A stretch of DNA of 64,000 bases from Malania oleifera (GCF_029873635.1 NC_080419.1:66041323-66105322), one strand, 5' to 3'; positions 22,302 to 33,930 are shown, counted from the stretch's first letter. Numbers and translations are program-made. The notes: a model not told the origin generated them from the sequence alone.

Positions 22302-24208
22302 ATGGCTAACTTAGGCGTAGCTCCCTTTGGAGAGGGACAATCTTCAATTAGGCCACCTATCTTTTGTGGTTTGAACTATACCTTCTGGAAAAAGAGAATG
22401 CAAATATATCTTCAAACTATGAATTGGAAAGCATGGGAAGTTGTCGTGGAAGGTGACCGAATTCCCACTAAGATGGTTGATGAAAAACAAGTTCCCAAAT
22501 AGAAAAATGATATGACCGACCTAGACTATAAGATACTACAAGTTAATGCTAGTGTCATGAATGCTTTATATTGTGCCTTGGATGCTAATGAATTTAATCG
22601 AGTAATGGCTTGTAAATCAGCTAAGGAAATATGGGATAAGCTAGAAGTTACCTATGAAGGAACAACGGATGTTAGGGATAATAGGGTTGATATGCTCACA
22701 AGCGAGTATGAAGCCTTTAAGATGAACCCGGATGAATCAATTACAAATATGTTTACTAGGTTCACTCACATAATCAATTCCCTAAATGCCTTAGGAAAAA
22801 CTTACACTACTTATGAGATGATAAGAGAAATTCTAGGAGGTCTTCCCTCCATGTGGGAACCAAAGGCTACTGCTATCACGGAAGGTAGAAATCTGAAAAA
22901 TACATCCTTAGATGAGCTTATAGGTTCTCTCCTCACATACGAAATGGCAATGAATGAAAAGAGTGGAAAAACCAAAGCCCAAGAAAAAATAGCCTTTAAA
23001 GCCTCACAAGAAAACTCTAGTAGTGAAGAGATGGATGAAAATTAAGCAGCCTTTAGATCTAAAAAGCTAGTAAGGATACTAAGAAGGAGAAACAGATTCA
23101 AGAGAAGAATTCAAAAATCTGAATCAGATGAAGAAGAAGAAGAAGAAGTTATTAAGAAATCTAAGAATAAAACTCCTACGTGTTACAAATGCAACAAAGC
23201 TGGACATATCAAACCAGAATGTCGCTACTAAAGAAAGAATCTAATAAGAAAAAGAAGAAAGCCATGAAAGCCACTACTTGGGATAGTACAAGTAGTTTGG
23301 AGAATGAAATAAGTGACCAAGAGGTTGCGTACACGTGCTTTATGGCTTGGGATAACGAAGAAAGCTCCCCAACTAAATCTTCAAATAATTCTTGTAATGA
23401 TGAATCAAGTGATGAGGGTATGCCATCTTATGATGAACTTCAAAATGATTTATTCAAAGTAGATAAGATGCTTATCAAAGAAAATAAACAAAATACTTCA
23501 TTGAAGAATAAGAATGAAAGTTTAATGAAAGAGTTAGAATTTTTAAAGAATGCAGAAAGAGAAAAAGAGTCTAGAATCAAGAAAATGGAAAGTAAGAATG
23601 AAACTTTGACAAAGGAGTTAGAAGCTAAAAATCTTGCTGAAAAGGAGAAAGACTTGAAAATCAAAGAATTAGAAAGCAAGAATGAGAAGATGATAGAAGA
23701 CCTTCGATCCTTATCCTCTAACGTATATGAGAAAGATATGTATATTTTTGGATTAGAGGATAGAATAAGAAAATTATCTCTAGAGTTAGAGAAATCACAA
23801 AAGAAGGTTGATAACAAGAAAGAGATAGAAATTCTCAAGAGTCAAATTGAAGATAAAAATAAGATCATTCATAACTTTACTAAAGGAAAGGAAAACCTTG
23901 ATAAGATGATTGGCTTACAAAGAATGTCTCTAAATAAAGACGGCATTGGTTTCAATGGAATTGAAAATAAAAAGAAAAAGAATTCTTACATGGGATATTT
24001 CTTAAAAGAATCAAAAGACTATACTTGCACATCTTCTAATGCCTACACAAACACCATATGCTATCAATGCAAGAAAAAGGGGCATATAAAGTTTGAATGT
24101 CCGTTTAAGAGGAAAGGTGTTAAAACCAAGCAAGTATGGAAAATAAAAGAAACCTTCCTTCAAAAATCCTCCGGACCCAAGAAAATATGGGTGCCAAAAA
24201 TGAAATAA
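22302..24208 (+). pseudogene. Element P gag (Sirevirus-type, lightly broken)
   Basis: ATG at 22302 follows the primer site by 43 bases. The first part (MANLGVAPFGEGQSSIRPPI, then FWKKRMQIYLQTMNWKAWE) is intact until a stop at 22500-22502. The capsid-like part continues at 22512-23045 with VMNALYCALDANEFN and MLTSEYEAFKMNPDESI. After a stop at 23043 and a frame change, an acidic segment and the zinc knuckle CYKCNKAGHIKPEC (about 23180-23222) follow. From 23225 a long Lys/Glu-rich coiled coil (about residues 70-250 of the segment at 23180-24208) leads to a second knuckle, CYQCKKKGHIKFEC, at about 24060, and a basic tail ending IWVPKMK. Gag would package the element's own RNA. Only a few lesions separate it from a full frame, which makes this the best preserved Gag of the window. 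The text ends where protease would start in D. Confidence 0.87.
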
Positions 24209-25351
24209 TGACTTCACACATATATAAAATAGAAAATGGCATTGTTGGCCAAAATCATAGAATGAATTTTTTTTACAAGGCTTAACTTAAGAAAATATAA
24301 AATCTGAGTTTATTATATAAGCGCCTTGTTGTTACATGTTACATGCTTACCTGCTTATGTTATGTGCTGATATGCTATATGCTACATGACTATGACTTGA
24401 CTTGACTTATATTGATAGTTTATGGCTTATTATATTGCAAACTTGAGCATGATTATGAAGGTAAATTTTGATGTAAGAAGAATAGAGTTTGAGCATGAGA
24501 TTATTGAGCATGAGCATGAGCATGAATCTTGATATAAAATTAATTTTTTTTGACTATGCATGCTAATAATGAATCAAGTGGATAAACTTGTCTTGTGTTG
24601 CTCTTCATGTTGGTATCCATGAGCTATGAATGATATTTTTGATATCCATGAACTATACATTATGTGATATTAAGCTTTGGTATCTATAAAGCATTTTTGG
24701 TTTCACATGTTAAAAATTTCAATAGATATCAAATCTAAAAGCTCACTTGGTATCACAAAGTCAAATTATTTATAAGCATGATTATGTCTATGAGCATGAT
24801 GTGACATTGTTAATCTTAGCATGATATTAGTATTTGATGAGTGTGTTCATAAGAACATACAGGATATGAATCAATATATGAAGCATGGATAATAAACTTA
24901 AAAGCATAATTGGTATCAAATATGAATGTATTGAATTCAGGGGGAGTGTCATAAATCGATTAACATAATGAATTAAATTTTAAATTTTAAATTGATATCA
25001 TAAAAACCATCAAATTAATATCAGCCGGTATCTTGAATAAATGCTGTGAGCTACACACTACACATGCTATATTGAAAAACAATAACTTGAGTGTGTACAT
25101 ATGTTTGGAATACATGGTTATTGATATGCTCAAAATGACTTGTATTAGAATTTAAATCTTTTCTTTTCTTTTTGATTGATGTCAAAAGGGGGAGAAGTTG
25201 TGAAGCAAAAAATTGAGCATAAGTGATAAGCATGATTGATGAAATTAATATTGATTTTATTAAGATGAAGAAGTTTATTGAAAGGGGGAGCCTTTTTAAG
25301 GCTTACTCACATTTTTGCCTCCTTTTTTGTCATCATAAAAAAGGGGGAGAT
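24209..25351 (+). other. Non-coding internal region of element P, ending in polypurine tracts
   Basis: About 1.1 kb of AT-rich sequence where an autonomous element would have 4 kb of pol. No protease, integrase or RT motif is visible in either strand. Repeated short words occur (GAGCATGAGCATGAGCATGA at 24500-24520, GGTATC/GATATC words at 24600-24750). Purine tracts occur at 24943 (GGGGGAGTG), 25186 (AAAAGGGGGAGAAG), 25283 (AAAGGGGGAGCC) and 25337-25351 (AAAAAAGGGGGAGA, abutting the LTR). Multiple tracts are a Sirevirus trait. Confidence 0.75.
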
Positions 25352-25457
25352 TGTTGGCCTTACAAGTCTTAAAATGAAGCTTATTGAAAGGGGGAGCCTT
25401 TTTAAGGCTTACTCACGTTTTTGCCTCCTTGTTTGTCATCATCAAAAAGGGGGAGAT
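25270..25457 (+). repeat. 106-base tandem duplication across the internal/LTR boundary of P
   Basis: The text from AAGTTTATTGAAAGGGGGAG (25271) through the purine tract and LTR head (TGTTGGCC at 25352) is repeated from 25377 to a second LTR head at 25458. The spacing is 106 bases at each landmark. In the 5' LTR the same 106-base spacing separates heads at 19787 and 19893. Confidence 0.88.
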
Positions 25458-27771
25458 TGTTGGCCTTACAAGGCTTAAAATCTTATTATCTTGTTTTGAT
25501 GCTAACAAACAAGTGAAATTTAATGTATTTGTGTGAGTAATGATATTTCAGGGCTTATATATGAGAAAACAAAGGTCAAAGTGTTCAAGAGGATCAAATG
25601 AAGCTTAAAAGAGTCCAAGCATGGATTTAAAGATGATATATTAAATCCTGAAGAATATGAAGACATGAATGAGTTGTTGAAAGTCAAGGAATACTAAAAG
25701 ATCCAAAGAAAGGCAAAGTGATAAAGCCCAAAGAATATGAAAGCTTGAAGAAAAGATGGAAGCTTGAAGAAACAAAACATGAAGACTTAAAAATGAGAAA
25801 AGTTTTAGAAGTTTTCATGTAAGTACTTTAAATGTTTAAAATATCGTTTGCAATATTTTGAAGCTCTTAGGTTAACTTCTTGGACCTAAATACCTTTTAA
25901 AATATCTGTAAAATAATTTTATAAAGTCAAAAATTATTTTAAAAGGGTTAGAATCATTTTTGGAATAAAAAGTACCAAAAAGGGTTTTTCTGTTTGCTGT
26001 CAGTTTTTATATAGCCGTATTTAAGTGTATTTTTTACTATCAAAACTTCATTATTTTAAAGAGTGATGAATATAAAAGTTTTATTATTTTCTCTTAGCTT
26101 TATTTTGACACCAAGAACACCTAATTTGGAGTTATACATAAAAGGTTATGGCTAAAACACTGAAGGGAGGTCACTGTTGTCAGTCAGCTGAACACTGTTC
26201 ACGGGTGCGACTTCAGATGACTGAACAGATGACTTCAGATGACTGAAGATTAAGTTCAGTCAACTGAAGATTTTTTGGATAGAATATACAGTAGGCAGTA
26301 GTAGTTCAGATGACTGAACGTGTGACTTCAGTCGACTGAACTTGCAACATCAGATGACTGAACCCTGATTTCAGTCAACTGACCCTGTATCTAGTTCTAT
26401 ATCTTTAAGGGGTTAAGAAACTTCAGTTGACTGACCATAACACTTCAGTCAACTGAACACTACTCAACGGGGAAATTTTTTAAATTCTAATATTTTAAAA
26501 TATAGCCGTTTGAGCTCCAAACTTTTTATAATATTGGGAAACACTTAAAGGAAACTTTTGCAACATGGAAACAAGTTTGAAAGCCTATAAATACATGGTT
26601 TTGCAAATCAAAATACATCCAAGAATTGAAAAATCTGCTTGTGAAGCTGAAAGTATTCTTGTTCTTCAAAAGCTCTCTTGCTCACTCATTAAAAAAATTC
26701 TTTTGCTAAGAATTCTGAAGAGCCAATCCTTCCTCCTTTGGATTCCTACTATTAATTCTTATCTAAGAAGGATATTGGTGAATTCAACACTTGAGTTTCA
26801 TTGTATTTCATATTGGTATTTTACATTCAAAGTACATAGTGCTGAAATTTTACTAACTTGCTTTTTGAGATAGTATACTTGTATGCAGATTATATCTTGT
26901 TTCTTATTGTTCTTTGACATTCCAAGGGTTGTTTGGATCGTTGGCTAAGCAAGGAAATATTGCTTAGAGAGGCGGGCTCTACCCTATGTAAGGAGTGACT
27001 GAACGAGGGAATATCGTTTTGAGAAGGAGGGTTCTAGCCTTAACCAAGGAGTGTTGTAATTGGTATTGTTCCACCCGTCAACGGAACTGAACTAGTGAAT
27101 CCTTTGGTGGTTTGCCAAAGGCGAGGACGTAGGCTGGGTAGAAGCCGAACCTCGTAAAAATTTCTGTCTCCTTCTCTCTTTCCCTTACTCTTTATTTTCA
27201 GCATATTTAAAATTGCGTGGATGGTTTAAATTAAAAAATCATATAAACTACATATATTTGGAAAGGAAACAAACTTAAGGTTAAACTTTGATTTGGGTTG
27301 TGGAAACCGAAAGGGAGTACGTTGGTTCACCATTAACATCCTAAAGATAAATTTACCAAGAGTTTATTTGAGTTCTAAATATTTGGAAAGAGTGATTTGA
27401 TTCATCTATACAGGGCTTTACATCAGCAAGCATAAATTCTCGTTCAACTACAGGGCTTACAAATTCATAATCACGGGGCTTATATAAACAAACAAACTAT
27501 CTCAAGATCTTATATTACCAAAGTGCTGAATACTTTATATCTTAGTTTGGTTGTTTGTTGTTTGACTTGTACTTGGAAAATAAATTGATTGTTTGGTTTG
27601 AAGATTGTGTTTAACTGATTGGTTGTTTGATTAAGTGTTTGTGTGAAATTAAACAAACAAGTTAAAGAATTGGTTAAAGAAATTAAAGAAGTTAAAGATT
27701 CTTAAAAGAAGTTAAAAGAAACTTTTAGAAGCCAATTCACCCCCCCTCTTGGGAAGCTATTCCTAATTTCA
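25352..27771 (+). repeat. 3' LTR of element P
   Basis: TGTTGGCC at 25352 to AATTTCA at 27771 (2420 bases). It matches the 5' LTR nearly throughout, with small differences such as the loss of about 40 bases near 27335 (second GGAAACC-type repeat present at 21770 but not here). U3 units of type CTTCAGTCGACTGAAC lie at 26190-26465, and the TATA box is at 26584-26594. Confidence 0.9.
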
Positions 27772-27776
27772 AGAGT

Positions 27777-28347
27777 GTTAATTAGGCCTTCACTTAATAA
27801 GACTCCATATGAATTATGGAACAACTATAAACCTAATATTTCCTATTTTCTTGTTTTTGGTTGTAAATGCTTTATACTTAGAGATAATGAACATTTAGGG
27901 AAAGTTGACTCTAAATCTGATGAAGGTATTTTCCTAAGCTATTCACTTAATAGTAAAACATATAGAGTTTTCAATAAATGAACACTAGCTATTAATGAAT
28001 CCATTCATGTTGTGTTTGATGAATCTAATCCGTTTTCTAAAAGAAATGATGAAGATGATATTGATATTAAAAAAGGTTTAGATAAGCTTTCTATTGAAAA
28101 TAATGTGGACATCAATTCAGGAGCAAATGATAAATGAATTGAAAATGATAGAGTTGAAAGTGAGGTTCAAGAACAACCTAGGGATTAGAAATACATTAGA
28201 AACCATCCTTTAGATCTAACTATAGGTGAACCTTCACGTGGTGTAGCCACCTAGTCCTCCTTAAGAAACCTAGTGACTCACTTTACTTTCTTATCCCAAG
28301 AAGAGCCCAAAAATAATAAGGAAGCCATAGAAGATGAATCTTGAGCA
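27777..28347 (+). pseudogene. Element D integrase C-terminal part (broken)
   Basis: The copia frame interrupted at 19786 resumes here with VLIRPSLNKTPYELW and continues as SYFLVFGCKCFILRDNEHLGKVDSKSDEGIFLSYS, the typical end of the copia integrase. A stop follows at about 27979, then a poorly conserved linker with stops near 28135, 28186 and 28251. The join with the upstream half across element P is supported by the same text in element B (VMNRVLIKSSLNKTPYKLW, uninterrupted). Confidence 0.85.
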
Positions 28348-29838
28348 ATGTCTATAAGAGAAGAGCTTAACCAATTTGAAATAAGCAAAGCATGGACCCT
28401 AGTTCCTAGGCCTAATGATCATACAGTTATTGGAACTAAGTGGGTATATAGAAATAAGAATGATGAGAATGGGGTAGTAACTAGAAATAAAGTTAGACTA
28501 GTTGTCCAGGGATATAATCAGGAAGAGGGGATAAATTTTGATGAAACCTATGCTCCTGTAGTTAGAATGGAAGCCATTTGTATGTTGCTTTCTTATACCT
28601 CTTTTAAGAACTTTAAATTGTATCAAATGGATGTTAAAAGTGCATTTCTTAATGGTTACATTAATAAAGAAGTGTATGTAGAACAATCGCCCAATTTTGA
28701 AAATCATAAATATCCTGATCATATATACAGGTTGTCCAAAGCCTTGTATGGATTGAAACAAACTCTTAGAGTTTGGTATGAGAGACTTAGTGGTTTTATA
28801 TTAGAAAATGGGTTTACCTGTGGCAAAATTGACACTACACTTTTCATCAAATCTAAAAATGATGATATGCTCCTTGTTCAAATCTTTGTTGATGATATTA
28901 TTTTTGGAGCAACTAATGATGATTATTGTACTGAATTTTCCAAATGCATGCAAAGTGGATTCGAAATGAGCATGATGGGTGAACTAAGTTTCTCCTTAGG
29001 ACTCCAAATTAAACAAGCTAAATATGAGACTTTCATTTGCCAACCTAAATATGTTAGGGACTTGTTAAAGAGATTTAATATGGAAGATGGTAAAATTCTT
29101 GGCACTCCTATGAGTTCTTCCATCAAACTTGATACAGATAAGCAAGGAATCCCTATAGATATGAAATTATAGCATGGCATGATTGGTTGTCTCCTATACC
29201 TCACCGCTAGTCGACCTGATATCATGTTTAGTTTGTGCATGTTTGATAGATTTCAAGCTGCTCGTAAGGAATCTCATCTATTGACATTCAAACGCATTCT
29301 AAGATACATAGTTGGAAATGTAGAATTAGGCTTATGGTACCCCTAAGCATGCGACATTTGAGATTGTTAGTTATACTGATGCTGACTTTGCCGGTAGTAA
29401 AGTTGATAGGAAGAGTACTAGCGACATTTGTCACTATTTAGGACAATCTCTGGTTTCTTGGTTTTCCAAGAAATAGAACTCAATTGCCTTATCCATAGCC
29501 AAAGCAGAATATATTGCACCTAGAAGTTATTGTGCTTAAACGCTCTATATGAAACAACAACTTACGGATTTTGAATTACACTATGATACGGTTCCCATTA
29601 AATGTGATAGTACTAGTGAAATTAAAATTTCTAAAAATCGTATCTCACATTCACAAAACAAACATATTGAGATTAGACATCATTTCCTTTGTGATCATGT
29701 GCATAAAGGGGATGTGACACTTGAGTTTGTATGCACAAATGGCAGTGGGCTGATATTTTCACCAAACCACTTCCAGAAGATAGATTCAATCAAATTAGAC
29801 GTGAGTTAGGTCTAATGCATAATAGAGATGCCTCCTAG
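28348..29838 (+). pseudogene. Element D reverse transcriptase and RNase H (partly open)
   Basis: An open frame covers most of the reverse transcriptase (28348-29172). It shows [60 protein letters not shown] and the catalytic box FVDD in LVQIFVDDIIFGATND near 28885. Then stops and frame changes break the connection and RNase H: SYTDADFAGSKVDRKSTS near 29370-29420, and the C-terminal ISHSQNKHIEIRHHF at 29641-29690. The tail LGLMHNRDAS ends at 29838. The enzyme would copy element RNA into DNA; this copy keeps the catalytic aspartates but lacks a continuous polyprotein. Confidence 0.87.
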
Positions 29839-30443
29839 ATTTTTTATTGGTGCATAAACTTAGGGGGAGCTTCCTAATAATTGGTATAACAATTCTATAA
29901 CTTTAAATCTATCGTTGATTTATACTTTATGAATTTGTTTGTGTTTTGAAATGCATAACTATCGTATCTCTTGCATATTGATAGTTATATTTATGTTTTA
30001 TGCCTTGACCATACTGGACTATTTGAGTTAGTAGTTGTGGATAAACTGTTAATCTAAAACTCAATCAAGTCATTTCTATATAGGTATTTTTGAGAAAATG
30101 CTCTATTTTCAAATGACATGCTGCCAAAAATTCTAAAATCTTTCCCAAACATATCTTGTATTCAAATGATTCATACCCAATGCCTATGCCTATGTGCTTT
30201 ATGTTGATTCATACCCAATGCCTATGCCTATGTGCTTTATGTTTCCTATAGCCCTTTTTGCTATTGCCAAAAGGGGGGGAAGAGGCAAAATTGGGTATAT
30301 TTTAAAATTGGGCATATTTTTGAAGAATATTTAAACTTTTAAAATCATTAAAAAATCTCAATTGTGCATATTGTTAGGGGGAGCCTTTCAAGACTGTACC
30401 CACTTTTGCATGGTGTATTTGTCATTATCAAAAAGAGGGAGAA
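29839..30443 (+). other. 3' untranslated part and polypurine tracts of element D
   Basis: AT-rich, non-coding. Purine tracts occur at 29860 (TTAGGGGGAGC), 30270 (AAAAGGGGGGGAAGAGG), 30375 (TAGGGGGAGCC) and 30431-30443 (AAAAAGAGGGAGAA at the LTR edge). A 38-base direct tandem duplication (beginning ATTCATACCCAATGCC) lies at 30168-30243. Confidence 0.7.
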
Positions 30444-31176
30444 TGTTGATCCTATTGGTCATACCCGGTTTTGATTATGACAAATACTCAGGTATTTAAT
30501 GTCTAGCAAGTTTGTGTGCAGGTTCATATTTGCAAGATCACTTGATGGCATGAGAAGACTTAAAGTCTAAAGACCCAGAAGATCTATTCTTGTTGTAATT
30601 TATTTTATGCTCATTCAGGTCTGTAATAGTAATTTAGGAAATGGTCTATAATAATCACTACATATCATGCATGTAGATGCAATAAGCTCAAAAGACCTTA
30701 GAAAGACCTTAGGTCTTTGCACATACACATAAGATGTCCCCAAAATTACATATAATATCACGGGATTTGATTAAAGTAAAACTAGACTTATAAGGTAAAA
30801 TCAGTGAGGCTTCGGGTGACCGAACCACTATGTTCAAAACATTTCGAGTGACCAAATCATTGACCAGTTAACAAGTTGACTTGGTTTCGGGCAACCGAAC
30901 CAAAATGAACGTACTGTCCTTAGTCAACCAAACCATGATTCTAATTTTTCCCACCAACTCGGTAGCCTGAACTTTACGTTCAAAAATGCTTAGGGCTACT
31001 GAACACATGAGTTCAATAAACCAAACTTAGGACTAGACCATCGAACCATGGACAGAATGGAAATCGCCTTAAGCCAACAAATCGAACCTTATTTCGAGCA
31101 CCCGAACTTCAAAAATTAACTTTTTTCATTGTATCTGTTTGGGTGACCGAACCGTGGATCAGGCGCCCAAAACTCT
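30444..31176 (+). repeat. 3' LTR of element D, truncated
   Basis: TGTTGATC at 30444, matching the 5' LTR start at 15241 and following it closely up to about 31176 (CCAAAACTCT; the 5' copy reads TTGAAACTCT). Beyond this point the two differ completely. The U3 units here read like TTCGGGTGACCGAACC. About 1.1 kb of the LTR is missing. Confidence 0.85.
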
Positions 31177-31394
31177 TTGATTAAAAGGTCTCAAAGGAAG
31201 AAAGTTTTCAAAGTAAAAAAAGGAAACTACTGAGAACCAAGCGACTGCCTTACATAGGCAGGCGACTACCACAATTTAAAAAAAAAATAATTTAGGAAGC
31301 AGTAGGGTTCTAGGTGACTGCCTGAGCACTGACAGGCGCCTGGGTGGTCAAGTCAGGCGATTGCTAAGTCTTGGCAAACAACTGCCAACCTTTT

Positions 31395-31895
31395 GGGTTT
31401 TCAAAATTGTTCTTTGGAAAAATTTTGAATTTCAAAATTAATTCAATAATTTAATTAAATGAGAAAATTGTTCCTTGGAAGAATTTTGAATTTCAAAATT
31501 AATTCAATAATTTAATTAAATGAGGAAATTGCTCTTTGGAAAATTTTGATTTTAAAAATTAATTCAATAGTTTAATTAAATGAGGAAATTGTTCTTTGGA
31601 AAAATTTTGAATTTCAAAATTAATTCAATAATTTAATGCTACCTAATTAAATGAGGAAATTGTTCCTTGGAAAAATTTTGAATTTCAAAATTATTTCAAT
31701 AATTTAATGCTACCTAATTAAATAAGGAAATTGTTCTTTGGAAAAATTTTGAATTTCAAAATTAATTCAATAATCTAATGCTACCTCATTAAATGAAAAA
31801 AAAAATTGTTTTTTGAAAAATTTTGACTTTCAAAATTAATTCAATAATTTAATACTACCTAATTAAATGAGGAAATTGTTCTTTGGAAAAATCTA
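31395..31895 (+). repeat. Minisatellite in the U3 of LTR F
   Basis: About eight tandem copies of an AT-rich unit beginning GAAATTGTTCTTTGGAAAAA and containing TTTCAAAATTAATTCAATAA. Two unit lengths alternate in blocks: about 61-62 bases in the first copies and about 72 bases later, the latter with an added TGCTACCTAAT. The array ends at the TATA box. Confidence 0.88.
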
Positions 31896-31903
31896 TAAAT
31901 ACC
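31892..31903 (+). promoter_or_regulatory. TATA box of LTR F
   Basis: TCTATAAATACC lies directly at the end of the minisatellite, with the transcribed-part resemblance to other copia LTRs beginning downstream. Confidence 0.65.
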
Positions 31904-33017
31904 TCCTTTAGGCAATGAAAAAGAGAAAAAATAGACAAGCAAGATAAGCCTAAGAGATCAAACAGTCAATACGCTGAAATTCTTCATGTGCTAAAATTCT
32001 CCTTAAGTTCCTTTGCTCACATCATTTTGCTGGAGAAAGACTCTACGGTTTTTGGCAGATTGAAAAATCAAAAGCTTGGTTCCAAGTTGCACTCAATTCT
32101 TTTTAAAGAACCATCGGTGACTTCTAAAACTTTAGAGCTTCTCATGATCTATTTAGCCTTGGTGTTTTGAAGTACAATTTAGAACTCAATCTGTACAACC
32201 TGCTCTGAATTTTGAGAGTATTTTTTGTACGCAGATCTACTTCTATCTTCTTGTACTTTGAACGATTCAAAGGTTTATTGGATCGTTAGACCAAGCACAA
32301 GTCGGTGCTTGGAGAGGTTTCTCTTCCTGAAAAAGAGGGTAAATTGTGTAAGGTTTCTGTTCCACCCGGAAGGAACAAGATATAGTAAATTCCTTGGGTG
32401 GTTGACCTAAGGCGAAGACTAGGCTGGGTATAAGCCAAACCTCGTAAAAGTGGTGGTGTCACTCTCTTATCCTTACTCTCTTTTAATTTCAGCAATGATA
32501 TACCTTGCGTGGATGTTTAATACTTTTAGCTATAAAGCAAACACATATTACAAATTAAGTAAACCTAAAAACTAATTTGTTCTTGGGCTTGCATAAACCG
32601 AAAGGGTGTACATTGGTTAATCGATCTTTTGCGGAAACCAAAAGGAAGCACGTTGATTGGTTAACATCCAGAAACTTATTAGCTGAAGGTTTAATTAAGT
32701 TCTGATATTGAAAAAGTTGTTGAATGTCGTTGTAATATTCAAATTCAAAAGACAACAACAAGAGTTGTATATTCATATATAGGGACTCTAAAGATTCAAA
32801 TTGATTTTTTTTGGGTGGCTGTTGTGTTTGAATAGAAAGTTAATTGATTCTATTAGTTGATTGTCGATTAATTAGAAAATAGGAATTTGTGTGGATTGCC
32901 TCATTAACAGAAATACAAGTAATCCTTAAGAGATTGAGAAAAGGGACAAGAGTTCTAAAAAAGAATCAAAGAAATTTTAAATAACCCAATTCACCCCTTT
33001 TTGGGACTACACCTTAG

Positions 33018-33930
33018 GTTTTAGTAGTGTTTATCGATGACATACTGGTGTATTCAAAGAGCCTGGAGGAGCATGAGGAACATCTTAGGATAGTGCTGCA
33101 GGTGTTAAGAGAAAGAAGATTATATATGAAACTTAAGAAGCGCGAGTTCTGGCTAGAGCAGGTTAACTTCCTTGGACATGTGATATCTAAGGGTGGTATT
33201 TTAGTGGATCCGGGCAAGATTAAGGTGGTAATAGATTGGGTATGACCGAAGAGTGTGCAGGAAATTAGAAGTTTTCTAGGATTAACTAGGTACCAGTGCA
33301 GATTTGTTGAGGGTTTTTCTAAATTATTGGGTCCTTTTACGAGATTGGCCAGGAAAGGGGTGAAGTTTGAGTGGTCCGATGAATATGAGCAGAGCTTCTA
33401 GGAGTTGAAGTTGTGACTCAAAGCACCGATGTTGATGATTCCTTCAAGTGAAGAGGGTTTCGTGATTTACAATGATGCATCACATAAAGGGATTGGTTAT
33501 GTTTTGATGTAGCAGGGGAGAGTGATAGTGTATGCCTCTTGAAAGTTGAAAGAATATGAGAAGAATTACCCTACCCATGATCTAGAGCTTGCAACAGTAG
33601 TATACACACTGAAAATTTGGAGACATTATCTCTATGGGGGTAGGTGTGAAATTTTCACTGATCATAAGAGTTTAAAATACTTTTTTGCATAGAAAGAATT
33701 GAATATGAGGCAAAGGAGATGGTTGGAGTTGATAAAAGATTACGACTACACCATCATTTACCACCCAGGAAAGGTTGATATGGTAGTTGATGCCTTGAGC
33801 CGAAAATCAGTGGGTGCATCAGTATCTGTAGTGGTGATACAATATCCGGTCCAGATGGATCTAGAGAGACTTAGGATAGAACTCACAGAGGGTGATCATT
33901 AGACATTTATTGCCAATCTAGTGTTGCAAC
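33018..33930 (+). pseudogene. Gypsy element E: reverse transcriptase C-terminus and RNase H (broken)
   Basis: One continuous frame, interrupted only by stop codons. It starts at the RT catalytic box [12 protein letters not shown] (33027-33060) and runs through [11 protein letters not shown] and RSFLGL to the RNase H part with [10 protein letters not shown] (33655) and DYTIIYHPGKVDMVVDALSRK (33745). Stops lie at 33243, 33399, 33414, 33510, 33540 and 33690. All six are TGA or TAG at places where the family normally has Arg (CGA) or Gln (CAG). The upstream part of pol is missing because LTR F and the D-F join lie there. Gypsy elements have RT and RNase H before integrase, as here. Confidence 0.87.

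Larger units (their letters stand above)
19782..27776 (+). mobile_element. Complete gag-only LTR retrotransposon P, inserted in element D
   Basis: Two long LTRs (19787-22244 and 25352-27771) enclose a primer binding site, a gag gene and a polypurine tract. The target duplication AGAGT is at 19782-19786 and 27772-27776. The internal region is only 3.1 kb. It has Gag but no protease, integrase, reverse transcriptase or RNase H text. This layout fits the non-autonomous class called TR-GAG in plants: movement would need the Pol of an autonomous relative. The two LTRs are very alike over most of their length, so P is among the younger insertions here. Confidence 0.88.
31177..33017 (+). repeat. Copia LTR F, right part only
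   Basis: The U3 has units like GGCAGGCGACTACC at 31230-31385, then a minisatellite (31395-31895) and a TATA box (31892-31903). The R/U5 resembles that of element P: GTTCCACCCGGAAGGAAC near 32360, AGGCGAAGACTAGGCTGGG near 32410, CACCCCTTTTTTGGGACTAC near the end. The LTR head (TGTTG) is not seen, since D's truncated LTR joins directly. On the right, gypsy E begins mid-gene, so F was inserted in E's reverse transcriptase. The right limit is uncertain by a few bases. Confidence 0.7.

Noticed and set aside
23440..23838. 132-residue minus-strand Ser/Phe-rich frame
   Set aside because: Antisense shadow of the Lys/Glu-rich coiled coil of element P Gag.
28923..29240. Minus-strand frames at 28498-28761 and 28923-29240 and plus-strand frames such as 1935-2156 and 5659-6153
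   Set aside because: Shadows of the reverse transcriptase and gag frames on the opposite strand.
31395..31895. CRISPR-like regular repeats
   Set aside because: Units are directly tandem without unique spacers and lie in a plant LTR; it is a minisatellite.
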